Assembly (NCBI GenBank): GCA_947483645.1
Contig: CANKLS010000001.1
Location: 26,624-90,623, forward strand
Direction of reading: 5' to 3'
From: Bradymonadales bacterium
GTDB taxonomy: Bacteria > Myxococcota > Bradymonadia > REDH01
DNA: 64,000 nt
The translations under genes and the position numbers were made by a program. Below the pieces are notes generated by a model. The model did not search any database and was not told where the DNA came from. It saw only the letters and a program-made list of their open reading frames with translations. Below are positions 36,160 to 46,458 of the stretch, in pieces. Each line of letters opens with the position of its first letter. The first letter of the stretch is position 1.

Positions 36160-39100
36160 ATGGCGACCCTCCGGTCTCTGGCGTGGGCAATGCTCTGGCT
36201 CCTCCTCGCGCTGCCGCTGACGGCGACGGCCTGGTCTGCTGCGCCCGACCCCTTTGGCGACGCACTCGCAAGGGCGCAGGCAGCTCCTTCGGAACAGGAG
36301 GCGCTCGCAGACCTCCTGAGCGCGGCAACCTGGCTCCCCTACGCCTCGCCGCGGCAGGCCGCCAAGCAGTATGCCGCAATCGCAGATGTAACCCGCTTCG
36401 GAGCCGTCGCAGACTTCGCCCGCTACGCTGAACTCCGGCTCCGCTTCGAGATGGGCGAGCGGGTCCAGGGTCACATGGCTGCGCTTGGGTTCGTTACCCG
36501 CTTCTGGGCCATCGGCCCCTTCCCCAACTCAGGCGACGATGGTCTGGCCCGTCCTGCTCCCCCCGAAGAGGGCTTCCGTGCCGACGCCATCTATTCGGGC
36601 GCCGTCGTCCCCATTGGCTGGCAAGAGCTCGGTGGCGACGCCGAGACGGGCTACATCGACCTCGGCCAGCGCCTTGTACCTTCGGAGAGCGCCGTCGCCT
36701 TTGCGGCCACCGGCTTCAAACTGCTCAAGGCCGAGACCGTGCGCATCGGAATTGCCGCTGACGGAGGCTACCGCCTCTGGGTCGACGGCAAGCCCGTCGC
36801 CGAGCGCGACAAGGATTGGGGTGGATTTTTCGCGCGCGACGTCGTCGAACTGCCCCTCACCCGTGGCCGCCACACGCTGATGATCAAGTTCGCCTCTGCC
36901 GACGGCCCGCTCGGCTTCCACCTCAGGCTCTATCGCCCGGACGGCTCAGCCTTGGCGCCGGAGTTTGTGCAGCCGGCGACCGTCGCCCTGAGCGCACCGG
37001 CCGCGAAGTGGCCCGTGCCGGCCTTCATCGGTAGCTCCGCGAAGCCTCTTGCCTCCTGCCGCGCGCTTGTTTCTTCCATCATCATCGACCGCATGCTCAG
37101 GCCCAACGATGTCACGCAGCCTTGGAGCTCGGCCTTCGCCGAGCAGCAGACGCGCTCAGACTGTAGCGCGACGGACGAGTGGCTCGCCGCCGAGGCTCGG
37201 CCGGAGCGCTGGATGGCGATGGAGGGTTTCGACCGAGCCGTCGCTTTGGAGCGCGACCCCGCCATCGAACTCCGCAGGCTTGAGACGCTCCGCGAAGACC
37301 CGTCTGCCGAGGCCGCTGCGGCCCACCGCAAGGGCATCGAGGCCCTAACTTCCGCCTATCCAGACTGGCTTCCGCCGCGGCTCATCTACGCATCGCTGCT
37401 TAGTGAAGAGGGCTTCGACCGTTGGGCCGCAGAGGAGCGCGACCGGCTCCTGCAAGAGGCGCCCGAGGTGCCCGCGCTGTTACGCGCGGCAATCTCCGAC
37501 AGCGAAAAGCTTCTGCGGCTCGACGAGGCTGCGGCCCGTTACGAACAGCTGCTCGCGCTATCGCTCCCCTCTTGGGGTGCGGCCGAGAACTACCTTGCCT
37601 CGCTCCTCACGCTGCTCCCTTCCGACGAGGTCCTTCAGATGGCGGACGTCATCGCCGAGCGCTTCCCGCGCGACCCCGCCACCTGGCTCGGAAGGGCGCG
37701 CCTGCAGCGTGCGGTGGAGAGCTCCGAGCGCGCGCCCTCCGAACACTACGGCGCCCTTCTCGACCGCGCGCTCGAACTCTGTCGCGACTGCCCCGAACCC
37801 CGCGCCGCTAAGGCCCGTTGGCTCTCCGAACTCGGACTCCGCGAGAGGGCGGTCGCGCTCCTCGGCGAGGCAATCGTGCGCGCGCCGCAGCGGCCAGAAC
37901 TGGTCCGACTCCGTGAGCATCTCGCGCTTGATGAGGCTGCCTTCTGGCGCAGCCAGGTCGTCTCCGATGCCGAAATCCTCGCCCTCAAGGCGGCCTCGAC
38001 CTCCGACCCCGACTTCTCCTCGACAACCCTGCTGCGGCAGCGGGTCATTGAGGTCTTTCCCAACGGTCTGGCAGCGACCTACCACCGCAATGCCATCTGG
38101 GTCCGCTCCCGCGAGGCAGCCGAGCAGTGGTCGGCCTTCGACTTTGGCTACGACCCCGGTGAGCAGACCGCCAAGGTCGAGCGAGTCGCAGTCTTCAAGG
38201 CCGACGGCAGCCCGCGCGAGGCCTTCGAAGAGCAGGAGTGGGACGCATCAGGCGACAGCAACAACATGTACTACTCCGCCCGGTCACACCGCATCACCAT
38301 CCCTTCGGTGGAGGTCGGCGACATCGTCTCCGTCGAGTATCTCCTCTCCGACATCTCGGCACGCAACATCTTCGACGGCTATTTCGGAGACTTCTGGCAA
38401 CTGGGCGGCGACGAACCCACCACCAGCAGCCGCTACGCCGTGAGCCTCCCGCGCGGTCGCAAAATCTACGCTGCTGTTACCGGCATCGATGGCGCGGACC
38501 TCAACGAGCGCCGCGACGGCGACCGCACCATCTACGACCTCGCTGTCGGCCCCCTGGCGGGCATCCGGTACGAGACTGCCGCGCCCGGTGCCGCCGAGGT
38601 CTACCCGACACTCCTCGTCTCCACCTACGCAGATTGGAACGACCTCTCGCGCTGGTACTGGTCTCTCATCCGCGAACAGTTCGCCCTCTCGGACGAGATG
38701 CGGGCCACGGTCGCGCAGCTCGTCGCCGGCAAGCAGACTACGACGGACAAGGTCGCCGCAATCCACGACTTTGTTGTCCGCAACATCCGCTATGTGGGGC
38801 TGGAGTTCGGCATCCACGGCTTCAAGCCCTACCGCGTGATCGACATCTTTCAGCGCAAGTTTGGCGACTGCAAAGACACGGCTTCACTCATGAAGGTCAT
38901 GCTGAACGAGGCGGGCATCGAGGCCCACATCGTCCTCATCCGGACCAGCGACCTCGGGCGCGTTGTCTCAGGTCCGCCCAGCCTCGCCATCTTCAACCAT
39001 GCCATCGCCTATGTTCCCGAACTCGACCTCTACCTCGACGGAACAGCCGGTCACAACGGCCTCCGAGAACTCCCCTCCGCCGACCAGAAAGCTACCGCGG

Positions 39101-39801
39101 TCATCATCCTCGACGGAGAAGGTGGACGCGCCGTAACCACCCCCGCGCAGCCTTCGGGCGCGAGCATCCGGACGGTCGCCGTGCGCGCTACCGTGTCTGC
39201 CGACGGCATTGCTTCAGGAGATCTCTCGTCTCGGCAGACCGGTCTCTTCGCACCCGGCGCACGCTCGCAACTCGAGGCGCCCGACAAACGGCTTGAGACG
39301 CTCTCCGCCTGGTACTCCGACCTCTATCGCGGAATCGCGATCTCCGACTTTACAGTCGCTCCGCTGGCGCCGCTTGGCGCCCCTGTTGAAACCAAGGTCA
39401 ACTTCACCGGCGGCACCTGGGCCACGCGCGCCGGAAATGCGCTTCAGCTCCGCCCGGTCGGGCGCGAGTCCGATATCAGCGCCCGCTTCGCCGCTGCCGC
39501 ACGGCGCACACAATCGCTCGAACTCGCCCAGGCCTACCGCATTGTCGAAGACCACGACCTCGAACTCCCGCCCGGCAGCTGGACCTCCGGCTCGCCCGTC
39601 CGTTACGAGCGCTCCAACGAGCAACTCCGTGTTCTCGTCAACATTGAGACCGGGCCGCGCAGCCTCAAGGCTCACTACGAGTTTGAGCTCCTCGACTCGC
39701 GCATCGCGCCTGCCGACTACCCCTCGTTCCGCGCACTCTTGGCAGAGGCCGAGGCGCTGCTCGACCGAACCTATGGATACGAGCTGGAGGTGGCGCCATG
39801 A
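36160..39801 (+). CDS. giant exported DUF3857/transglutaminase-like protein, triad intact
   Basis: 1213 residues with a signal peptide (MLWLLLALPLTATAWSA). Order: helical start, a beta-sandwich of PA14-like look (FWAIGPFPN ... DGGYRLWVDGKPV ... GRHTLMIKF, about 115-270), a TPR-like helical solenoid (about 340-610), a DUF3857 beta domain (about 640-850), then a transglutaminase fold with Cys904 in FGDCKD, His947 in FNHAIAY and Asp960 in YLDGTA, and a C-terminal beta domain. Periplasmic or surface peptide-crosslinking or peptidase activity is plausible. The TGA overlaps the start of a paralogue (ATGA). Confidence 0.82.
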   Translation: MATLRSLAWAMLWLLLALPLTATAWSAAPDPFGDALARAQAAPSEQEALADLLSAATWLPYASPRQAAKQYAAIADVTRFGAVADFARYAELRLRFEMGERVQGHMAALGFVTRFWAIGPFPNSGDDGLARPAPPEEGFRADAIYSGAVVPIGWQELGGDAETGYIDLGQRLVPSESAVAFAATGFKLLKAETVRIGIAADGGYRLWVDGKPVAERDKDWGGFFARDVVELPLTRGRHTLMIKFASADGPLGFHLRLYRPDGSALAPEFVQPATVALSAPAAKWPVPAFIGSSAKPLASCRALVSSIIIDRMLRPNDVTQPWSSAFAEQQTRSDCSATDEWLAAEARPERWMAMEGFDRAVALERDPAIELRRLETLREDPSAEAAAAHRKGIEALTSAYPDWLPPRLIYASLLSEEGFDRWAAEERDRLLQEAPEVPALLRAAISDSEKLLRLDEAAARYEQLLALSLPSWGAAENYLASLLTLLPSDEVLQMADVIAERFPRDPATWLGRARLQRAVESSERAPSEHYGALLDRALELCRDCPEPRAAKARWLSELGLRERAVALLGEAIVRAPQRPELVRLREHLALDEAAFWRSQVVSDAEILALKAASTSDPDFSSTTLLRQRVIEVFPNGLAATYHRNAIWVRSREAAEQWSAFDFGYDPGEQTAKVERVAVFKADGSPREAFEEQEWDASGDSNNMYYSARSHRITIPSVEVGDIVSVEYLLSDISARNIFDGYFGDFWQLGGDEPTTSSRYAVSLPRGRKIYAAVTGIDGADLNERRDGDRTIYDLAVGPLAGIRYETAAPGAAEVYPTLLVSTYADWNDLSRWYWSLIREQFALSDEMRATVAQLVAGKQTTTDKVAAIHDFVVRNIRYVGLEFGIHGFKPYRVIDIFQRKFGDCKDTASLMKVMLNEAGIEAHIVLIRTSDLGRVVSGPPSLAIFNHAIAYVPELDLYLDGTAGHNGLRELPSADQKATAVIILDGEGGRAVTTPAQPSGASIRTVAVRATVSADGIASGDLSSRQTGLFAPGARSQLEAPDKRLETLSAWYSDLYRGIAISDFTVAPLAPLGAPVETKVNFTGGTWATRAGNALQLRPVGRESDISARFAAAARRTQSLELAQAYRIVEDHDLELPPGSWTSGSPVRYERSNEQLRVLVNIETGPRSLKAHYEFELLDSRIAPADYPSFRALLAEAEALLDRTYGYELEVAP

Positions 39802-42800
39802 GCCCGAACATCAGACGAACCCTCGCGCTCGGACTTCTCTTGCTCACTGGCTGCGGCGCCCCGCGCCTGCTCCGCGAAGTACTCGACGAACCGCTCCGGG
39901 CGCTCCCTCCGGCCCCCGCGGCAGCGCTCGATGCACTCGTGCTCGAAGGCTCGGGAACCGGCTGGTTCGCCTCTTCACTCTTCGAGGCCGCCGACCTCCC
40001 CAAGCAGGCCTTCGACGCGCTCCGGCAGCCAGCGCTGGCAGAGGCGCCTTGGGAGCCGTGGCTGAGAACGCTCGCTGCCGCGAGGCTCGCCACGGACAAC
40101 CCTGCATTCGTCGGCGACCCGGTCGGAGCGGTCGGTCTGTCGGGCCCCTGGGAAGACCTCCGGCTCGCCGCGCTCGCCGAACTGCGTGAGGTGCGGGGGC
40201 TCGGCATTGCCCAGAGCGGAGCCACCCCGGAGCGAGGTCAAAATCTGCTGCTGCCACATCTCCGTGTCGCCGGCCCCTTCCCGCTCGACCCTGCCAAGGG
40301 CCTCGACACCGCGCTCGCCGCCGCGGGCGACGCAATGCTGGCGCCGACCTATGCGTTGGGCGGGCTCTCTCTGCCAACCTTCGAGGTCGAGCAGGCCGGT
40401 GGTACCGCCGAAATCGCCACCCGCGGCATGGGCCTCTACATCGTTGAAGCCTGGGTCGTTGTGGAGAGAGAGGGCAGGGCCGTCGTCTCGGTGACAGCCG
40501 ATAGCCCGCTCCGCATCGAGCTTCAGCAGAGCAACCTGCTGCGTGTCGACCGCGACCGGCGCTACGAGGGCGATCGCAGCAACGCCTGGGTCAAACTTGG
40601 TCGCGGCACCGTCCGCATCCGCGCCGTCGTCGCCTCAGCCACGGGGCAGCTCCGGCTTGGGCTCCGCATCACGCCTACCGCAGACGAGGGAGCTCGCCTT
40701 GCGCCTGCCGAACGGCCCGCCGGCCCCGACCGCGCCGGTGTGTCGCTGCTGCGAGTACCGGATCCCGTCCGTGAGCTGCGCGCCGCGCTCGCGGAGGCGC
40801 TCTTTGGAGGCCTGCTTCCCAAGGGCGCGTCGGCTCCGCTCTGGTGGTTCGAGTTCGCCCACGACACGAACGACGAGGAGCTCCTGCACGCCCTCGCCTC
40901 ACGCGACAACGAGACCGACGCGCCGCTCCAGCTCTGGCGCCGCGCAAACGCCTACGCCGAACTCCCATGGTTCGCAGAGACCGAGCGCGCCCACCTCGCC
41001 AGAGCCCTGCTTGAACGGTCCGCCGCTGGCTGGGAGCAAGACACGCTCCCCGAGACCGCCCTCGCCAAGGCGCTCGCCGCCGACGGCCGTGCCCGCGCCG
41101 CACGCAAACGGCTTGCGGAACTCCCCGGACTCCAGCGCTCCCCCGCGGCGCTCCTCGCGCTGGGCGGCCTGCTTCGCGACGAGGGCGACTTCGATGCCGC
41201 CAACCGCCTCCTCCTGCAAGGGCTCGGAAGCATCCCCACGCCTTGCCGGCTAGCTTCCGAACTCGTCGCCTGGCGAGAGTCCGAGGGAGCCTTCGCCGCC
41301 TCTGCCGCACTCCCCGCCGCCATCGCATCCTGCGAAGCCGGCCGTGTCTGGCGACTCGAGCATGAGTCACTCGCCCAGGGCCGATTCCAAGAGGCCTTCG
41401 AGGAGGCACGCGCGCTCTCCGCCCTCCGACCTGGCGACCTCGAGCGCGCCCGACGGCAATTCCTGCTCTCCGCCTACACAGGCAATCCCGCCGACCGCGC
41501 CGAGACCCTGAAAGCCCTCGAGCGGCGCTTCGCAGAGCCGGCCGTTCTGGCCTCACTGCTCGCTGCAGACGCCCCCGCCCGTGCCCCTGCCATCGCTGCC
41601 CTACAACACGCAGCAGAGGCTGCGCCCACAGACCTGCGCCGCGAACTCGCAGCCTTCCGGCTCGGACTACCCAACCTCACCCCCGAAGTCGCGACCCGCT
41701 CTGCCCGCATCCTGGCGGCCCGCAAGGAGCGCACAGAGCAGGTCGTATCCGGCGCCACCTACCTGCTCGATGCCATGGATGTCCGCATTGCCTCCGACGG
41801 AAGCGCCCTCACGCTTGTACATCAGATCATTGAACTCGGCACCCGCGACAGCCTCGACGAGCTCGGCGAGGTCAACCTCCCCGGCGAAGCAGAACTCCTA
41901 CTCGCCCGCTCCATCAAGCCCGATGGCACCCCGCTCCCCGTCGCAGATACCGCCGGCAAGGAGAGCCTCTCCTTCGCCAACCTCGAGGTCGGTGACCTCA
42001 TCGAGGTCGCCTACCTCCTCGAGTCTCGACCCTTCGCCCCCGAGGTCTGGGCCCCCTCACCCCGCTTCATGTTCCGCGCTCCAAGCGCCCATTTCGTCGA
42101 GTCCAGCGCGAGCTACGACTTCCCAGAAAGCTGGGAGAAGGGGCTCATCGTCGATGTACGCTTCGCCAACCCACCGGCCGTCACCCGTGCCGATGGCCGC
42201 GTCCGCTACGCCTTTGTCGAACACGACATGCAGCCCTACCGCACCGACGAACCTTCGGCTCCGGAAGAGGAGTTCGTGCCGAGCATCGCCATGGCCCGAA
42301 ACTTCAGCATGCAGACCTGGCTGCTCTGGCGCATGCGCTGGCAGTGGTTCGACGAAGTCGCACCCGCGCGGCTCCTCGCGGCCGTTACTGGCGGGCTTCC
42401 CGTAGGTAGCGACGAAGCTACGCTACGTACCCTCTTCCGCTGGGTGAACACGACCGTTTTGCCCGCCGACGACTGGGCCCAACCCACGGGCTTCGCCTCT
42501 ATCCTGCGGCAGCGTGGCGACCGCAGCGCTGCGCTCCGGCTCCTGCTCGCCTCGCGCGGCTTCAGGACCGCCGAGGTCGCCCTCCGCTCCATCGACGCCG
42601 ACCCCATAAGCCGGCCCCTCTTTGACAACAGCGCTTGGGGCTACCGAGCGCTCCGCGTCGACCTGGGCGGCCGCGCATACTGGCTCGACCCCGAAGACGA
42701 TGATGCCGTCTTCAACCTCCTCCCGCGCTCCGTCCAAGGCTCCGTCGCCATCGATCAGCGTTCGCCAGACAATCTCCTACAGGTGCCCGTCGCGTCCCGG

Positions 42801-43442
42801 GCAACTTGGCAGAACCGCATCCGGGCATCCCTTACGCTCGGCGCCGATGGCAGCGTCCAAGGCGCCCTCACCGAGTCCGTGCCACTCTCCGACGCAGCAG
42901 CCTTTCGGCGCTTCGTCCACGCGGTGCCCGACGACCAGGAGCGGCTGCAGCGCTCCGAAAGACGGCTCTCCCGCACCTTCCCCTCCATCACGCTCAGCGA
43001 ACTCACGGTCGACGGCCTCCAAGCGCTCGATGCCCCGCTCTCCGTGCGTTACGCCTTTACCGCCCAAGGCTTCGCCCGCGCCGAAACATCGCGCCTCCTC
43101 TACGAGGGCGCGCTCTTCGCGCGGCCGCTCGCCCAGGCCTTCGCCACCTCCGCGGAACGGAGCTCGCCGCTCCGTGCGGAGGCCTACCTCGACGAGACCG
43201 TGCGCATCGAGTTCCGCCCGCCCGTCGGCTTCAAACTCACCCGGCTCCCGGACCCCGTCAGTCTCGACTGCGCCGGACTCTCGTTCCATCGAACGGCGGA
43301 GCAGGAGGGCGAACTGCTCATCATCGAACACACCATTACCGCTCCGTATCGCTACGTCGCGGCCTCTGACTACCCAGCCTTTGCCGCCTGCGCAGCCTCC
43401 ATCGAAGAGGCGCAGCGGCTTAGACTCGACTGGTCGCGCTAG
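39798..43442 (+). CDS. giant lipoprotein paralogue with a degenerate transglutaminase domain
   Basis: 1214 residues. Lipobox LLTGC (MSPNIRRTLALGLLLLTGC). Same layout as its upstream neighbour: beta-sandwich (HLRVAGPFPLD ... VKLGRGTVRIRAVV), helical solenoid (about 380-630), DUF3857-like domain (about 650-850) and a transglutaminase-like fold. Here the catalytic Cys position is Arg909 (RGDRSA instead of FGDCKD), and the His region reads FDNSAWGYRALRV with no His; only Asp964 (YWLDPED) remains. It must lack transglutaminase chemistry. Coupled by ATGA to the active paralogue, so a regulatory or scaffold partner is likely. Stop shared with plsB on the other strand (CTAG). Confidence 0.8.
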   Translation: MSPNIRRTLALGLLLLTGCGAPRLLREVLDEPLRALPPAPAAALDALVLEGSGTGWFASSLFEAADLPKQAFDALRQPALAEAPWEPWLRTLAAARLATDNPAFVGDPVGAVGLSGPWEDLRLAALAELREVRGLGIAQSGATPERGQNLLLPHLRVAGPFPLDPAKGLDTALAAAGDAMLAPTYALGGLSLPTFEVEQAGGTAEIATRGMGLYIVEAWVVVEREGRAVVSVTADSPLRIELQQSNLLRVDRDRRYEGDRSNAWVKLGRGTVRIRAVVASATGQLRLGLRITPTADEGARLAPAERPAGPDRAGVSLLRVPDPVRELRAALAEALFGGLLPKGASAPLWWFEFAHDTNDEELLHALASRDNETDAPLQLWRRANAYAELPWFAETERAHLARALLERSAAGWEQDTLPETALAKALAADGRARAARKRLAELPGLQRSPAALLALGGLLRDEGDFDAANRLLLQGLGSIPTPCRLASELVAWRESEGAFAASAALPAAIASCEAGRVWRLEHESLAQGRFQEAFEEARALSALRPGDLERARRQFLLSAYTGNPADRAETLKALERRFAEPAVLASLLAADAPARAPAIAALQHAAEAAPTDLRRELAAFRLGLPNLTPEVATRSARILAARKERTEQVVSGATYLLDAMDVRIASDGSALTLVHQIIELGTRDSLDELGEVNLPGEAELLLARSIKPDGTPLPVADTAGKESLSFANLEVGDLIEVAYLLESRPFAPEVWAPSPRFMFRAPSAHFVESSASYDFPESWEKGLIVDVRFANPPAVTRADGRVRYAFVEHDMQPYRTDEPSAPEEEFVPSIAMARNFSMQTWLLWRMRWQWFDEVAPARLLAAVTGGLPVGSDEATLRTLFRWVNTTVLPADDWAQPTGFASILRQRGDRSAALRLLLASRGFRTAEVALRSIDADPISRPLFDNSAWGYRALRVDLGGRAYWLDPEDDDAVFNLLPRSVQGSVAIDQRSPDNLLQVPVASRATWQNRIRASLTLGADGSVQGALTESVPLSDAAAFRRFVHAVPDDQERLQRSERRLSRTFPSITLSELTVDGLQALDAPLSVRYAFTAQGFARAETSRLLYEGALFARPLAQAFATSAERSSPLRAEAYLDETVRIEFRPPVGFKLTRLPDPVSLDCAGLSFHRTAEQEGELLIIEHTITAPYRYVAASDYPAFAACAASIEEAQRLRLDWSR

Positions 43443-46306
43443 GCGACCGGCGCTGCAGGCGGCGCCTCCGCCACGAACCGAGCGTTGGAGCTCGGCTGTG
43501 CTGGCAGGCCCGGCGTGCGCGGCTGCTTGAGCGCCAACAGGCGATCGGCGAGCGAGCGCAGCGCATCCGCACGCTCTCGCCGTACCCGGAACAACTTCGT
43601 GCTCTTGCGGCCCTTCTGCTCCGACTTCGACTCCAAGAAGTCGCCCACGCCGAGGTCTCTGTCTCGGAAAATCTTGATGGCGTTGTCGAACGCACTCACC
43701 GCCAGCGACTCGGGGAAGAGCAGGCGACCCTCCTGATAGCTGCGACGTCCGCGCGACAGAATCGACTTCGACAGCGACTTCGCATCCAGCCATTCAGCCT
43801 CTTCCGACGAGGCGCTGTCCGCCAGGACATCGGCGATTAGCCAGTAGGTCTCGATGGTCGACACCAGCAGCGCGCGAAGGAACTCCGCGCCCGGATGAAG
43901 CGGCCGCGTGATCTCCATTGTGCCCTCCGCCCCGGTCGACGCCCAGCCGAGTGCGACAAATCGGCGACGCGTCTCGTCGAAGACCTCGTCGAAGCGGTCG
44001 CTGGCCTCGAAGCAGAACTCGAGCTTGAGCAGCTTGGAGTAGAAGGCCGCGCTCTCGCGCACCTGCGCTACCTGCACCACCACGTCGCCCGATTCAAACA
44101 GCGCCGTAGCGAACACCGCCTCCGCCACGAAGAAGTGGAGGATGTTGTTCTTGTAGTAGGTCAGCTCTACCCGCCGGTCGTCAGGTACCGAGAAGCGCCG
44201 CTCCGACTCCTGCTCCACAATCTTCACCACCTTCTTGCCCGCGAGCAGCTCCAGCGCCCGCGCGATGGGCTCGCTTACCGCAGCACCCAACCGGTCCGAT
44301 GGCGAGGCCGTCCCCTCTGCCTGCGCGGAGAACTCGCGTTCGTAAGGATCGGAGAAGGCCTCGGCGTTCTGCACTGAGTCGGTCGCATGAATCCGGCTCA
44401 GGTGGGCTGAGTGGGCGTCGCGGAGCACCCCCGAAAGCCGCGCCTGCTTGTTGGTCAGGAAGGTGCAGACAAAGCCCGCTTCCTGCGCGATCTCCTCCAT
44501 CGTCAACGAGCGTGCCGGATTGTTGAGCAGGATGAGCGCGCCAATGGCCCCAGGCGTTACTGTCGCCACATCGTTGATCTCGTGGATCAGCTTGTAGGCT
44601 AGGCGGCGGACCGTCTTGGCGAGCGCCTCTGGAGCCACAGGCGCCCGGCCCGGACCGTGGTACCGTTCCACGAAACTGTCGAGGTCGAAAGGCGCCCCAA
44701 ACTCCACAAAGACCCTGCCGTAGCGCGCCCGCAGCACCTTGGGCGCCGTGAGCAGGTCGGTCAGCCCCTCCGAACGCTTCTCCCCGCCGTCGAGCTCCTT
44801 CTTGTAAGAGGCGCCCTCGATGATGGCCTCGTACCCAATCGAGACGGGAACAAAGGCCACCTGCTCCAGCTTGCCCTCGCTGAAGGCCTCCACCAGCACG
44901 TTCAGCATGCCATACTTCGGAGGGTTCAGCTTGCCCGTGCGCGACCGCGTCCCCTCGATGAAGAATTCCAGCGGGAAGCCCTCCGACAGCACCTTCACCA
45001 AGTAGGTCTTGAAGACCCACTCGTAGAGGATGTCGCCGGCGAACGAACGGCGCAGGAAGAAGGCGCCGGCACCGCGGAACAGACCGCCGATGGGCCAGAA
45101 GTTCAGGTTGATGCCGGCCGCGATGTGGGGCGGCATCAGCCCGTAACGGTAGAACAGGTTCGACATCACAAGGTAGTCGATGTGGCTCTTGTGGCTTGGA
45201 ACCAGAACAATCTTGCGCGTCTTGGCCGCCTGACGCAGCTTCGCCAGCCCCTCGTCGTCGACCTCAAACCCCTCGTAGATCTGCGACCAGACCACAGATA
45301 GAACCGCCGAAAATGCCTTGACCCAGAGCAGGTCGAAATTCGAGGCCAGCTCTGTCAGGATGCTGCTCGCCTCCCGCCGCACATCGTCAGGGTCCCTCCC
45401 AAGCCGAAGCGCCAGCCCGTCGAGCGCCTCGCGGTTTTCCGCATCGGAGAGAATCTCTTCCCGCAGCTCTTTGGAACGCTTCACAGGCGGCCCCGTCACC
45501 ACCCGCTCCTCATCCTCCATGTGCTGCGTGACGGTCTGGTGCAGCAACATCGCCAACTCAGCGTCGCTTAGCCCGGGGTGCGACTCAGCAAAACTCCGCA
45601 GGTTCACCGTCTCGGCCACCTGCACCGTAGGTTCGCCGAGCTTGAGGAACGACTCGTAGATGCTCCGCAGCACCCATGCCGCCTTCCGAATGAGGCTGGG
45701 AGAACGACGCGTACCGAGCACCTCGGCGGCGATGCCGCGCACCGGCTTCTCCGGTCGGCGCTCCCAGACCAGCAGCTGCGGTGCAACCGAAATGGGTGCC
45801 TCGGTGCGACGCTGCGCGCCGAACGCAGTCTCCATCAGCCTAACAACCTCAACGTTCGGCACCCGCGACTGGCTACGTGGCGCGTCGAGGAAGATGACCG
45901 CCGTCGAGCCGGCCTCCAGCGTCTGACCAAGGCAGACGCTGTCCTCCGGGAACCTTCGCCGTCCGAGCAGATAGGAGCTCAGCCAGGATACAAACGGGCG
46001 CAGCCAGGTGACATCCAGCCTCGATGCGAACCGCGACAGCCTGATCCCCTCTCGTCGAAAAGCAAAGTTGAAGTAGAAGTAGTCGAGCCAGCTCCGGCTC
46101 CGCATCACGATCAGCAGCGGACCCTGCTCCTGCGCCGCCCGGAGCCGCTCCACGTCTACCCGCGGAAAGACCACGCCAGACAGCAGCCACGACAGCAGCC
46201 AGATGGTCAGCATGCCCGGCTTGTCGACCATGCTCGAAGGATGCCGGCCGGCGAGGAGCCGCTCCCGAAGTCGCTTGAGGTCGTCGGCCTGCCGGTCGGG
46301 TTGCAT
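43439..46306 (-). CDS. plsB: glycerol-3-phosphate acyltransferase PlsB
   Basis: 955 residues (E. coli PlsB about 807). Catalytic block: HKSHID (H372-D377), GAFFLRRSF, FFIEGTRSRTGK and FVPVSIGYE, the four GPAT motifs in order. It adds the first acyl chain to glycerol-3-phosphate at the inner membrane, using acyl-CoA or acyl-ACP. Upstream of it, residues about 60-180 contain RSRSWLDYFYF, GRRRFPEDS and VIFLDAPRSQS, which look like a worn-out copy of the same acyltransferase motifs. The long C-terminal helical region resembles PlsB tails. ATG 46306 starts a sensible N-terminus but shows no clear ribosome site. Convergent with the transglutaminase-like pair. Confidence 0.9.
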   Translation of the reverse strand: MQPDRQADDLKRLRERLLAGRHPSSMVDKPGMLTIWLLSWLLSGVVFPRVDVERLRAAQEQGPLLIVMRSRSWLDYFYFNFAFRREGIRLSRFASRLDVTWLRPFVSWLSSYLLGRRRFPEDSVCLGQTLEAGSTAVIFLDAPRSQSRVPNVEVVRLMETAFGAQRRTEAPISVAPQLLVWERRPEKPVRGIAAEVLGTRRSPSLIRKAAWVLRSIYESFLKLGEPTVQVAETVNLRSFAESHPGLSDAELAMLLHQTVTQHMEDEERVVTGPPVKRSKELREEILSDAENREALDGLALRLGRDPDDVRREASSILTELASNFDLLWVKAFSAVLSVVWSQIYEGFEVDDEGLAKLRQAAKTRKIVLVPSHKSHIDYLVMSNLFYRYGLMPPHIAAGINLNFWPIGGLFRGAGAFFLRRSFAGDILYEWVFKTYLVKVLSEGFPLEFFIEGTRSRTGKLNPPKYGMLNVLVEAFSEGKLEQVAFVPVSIGYEAIIEGASYKKELDGGEKRSEGLTDLLTAPKVLRARYGRVFVEFGAPFDLDSFVERYHGPGRAPVAPEALAKTVRRLAYKLIHEINDVATVTPGAIGALILLNNPARSLTMEEIAQEAGFVCTFLTNKQARLSGVLRDAHSAHLSRIHATDSVQNAEAFSDPYEREFSAQAEGTASPSDRLGAAVSEPIARALELLAGKKVVKIVEQESERRFSVPDDRRVELTYYKNNILHFFVAEAVFATALFESGDVVVQVAQVRESAAFYSKLLKLEFCFEASDRFDEVFDETRRRFVALGWASTGAEGTMEITRPLHPGAEFLRALLVSTIETYWLIADVLADSASSEEAEWLDAKSLSKSILSRGRRSYQEGRLLFPESLAVSAFDNAIKIFRDRDLGVGDFLESKSEQKGRKSTKLFRVRRERADALRSLADRLLALKQPRTPGLPAQPSSNARFVAEAPPAAPVA

Positions 46307-46458
46307 CGGGTTAGAGCTGCACGCTGAGGACTGCGCCCCAGTCCATGCGCCAACCTTGACGCACCGCTGGCCGCTAGGTAGACCGCTAATAGGCTCTCGA
46401 CCTTTCGGCAAGCGGCCCGAGAAGGGTGGGAGCAGCGGTCAACCTCGGTGCAGGTCCG

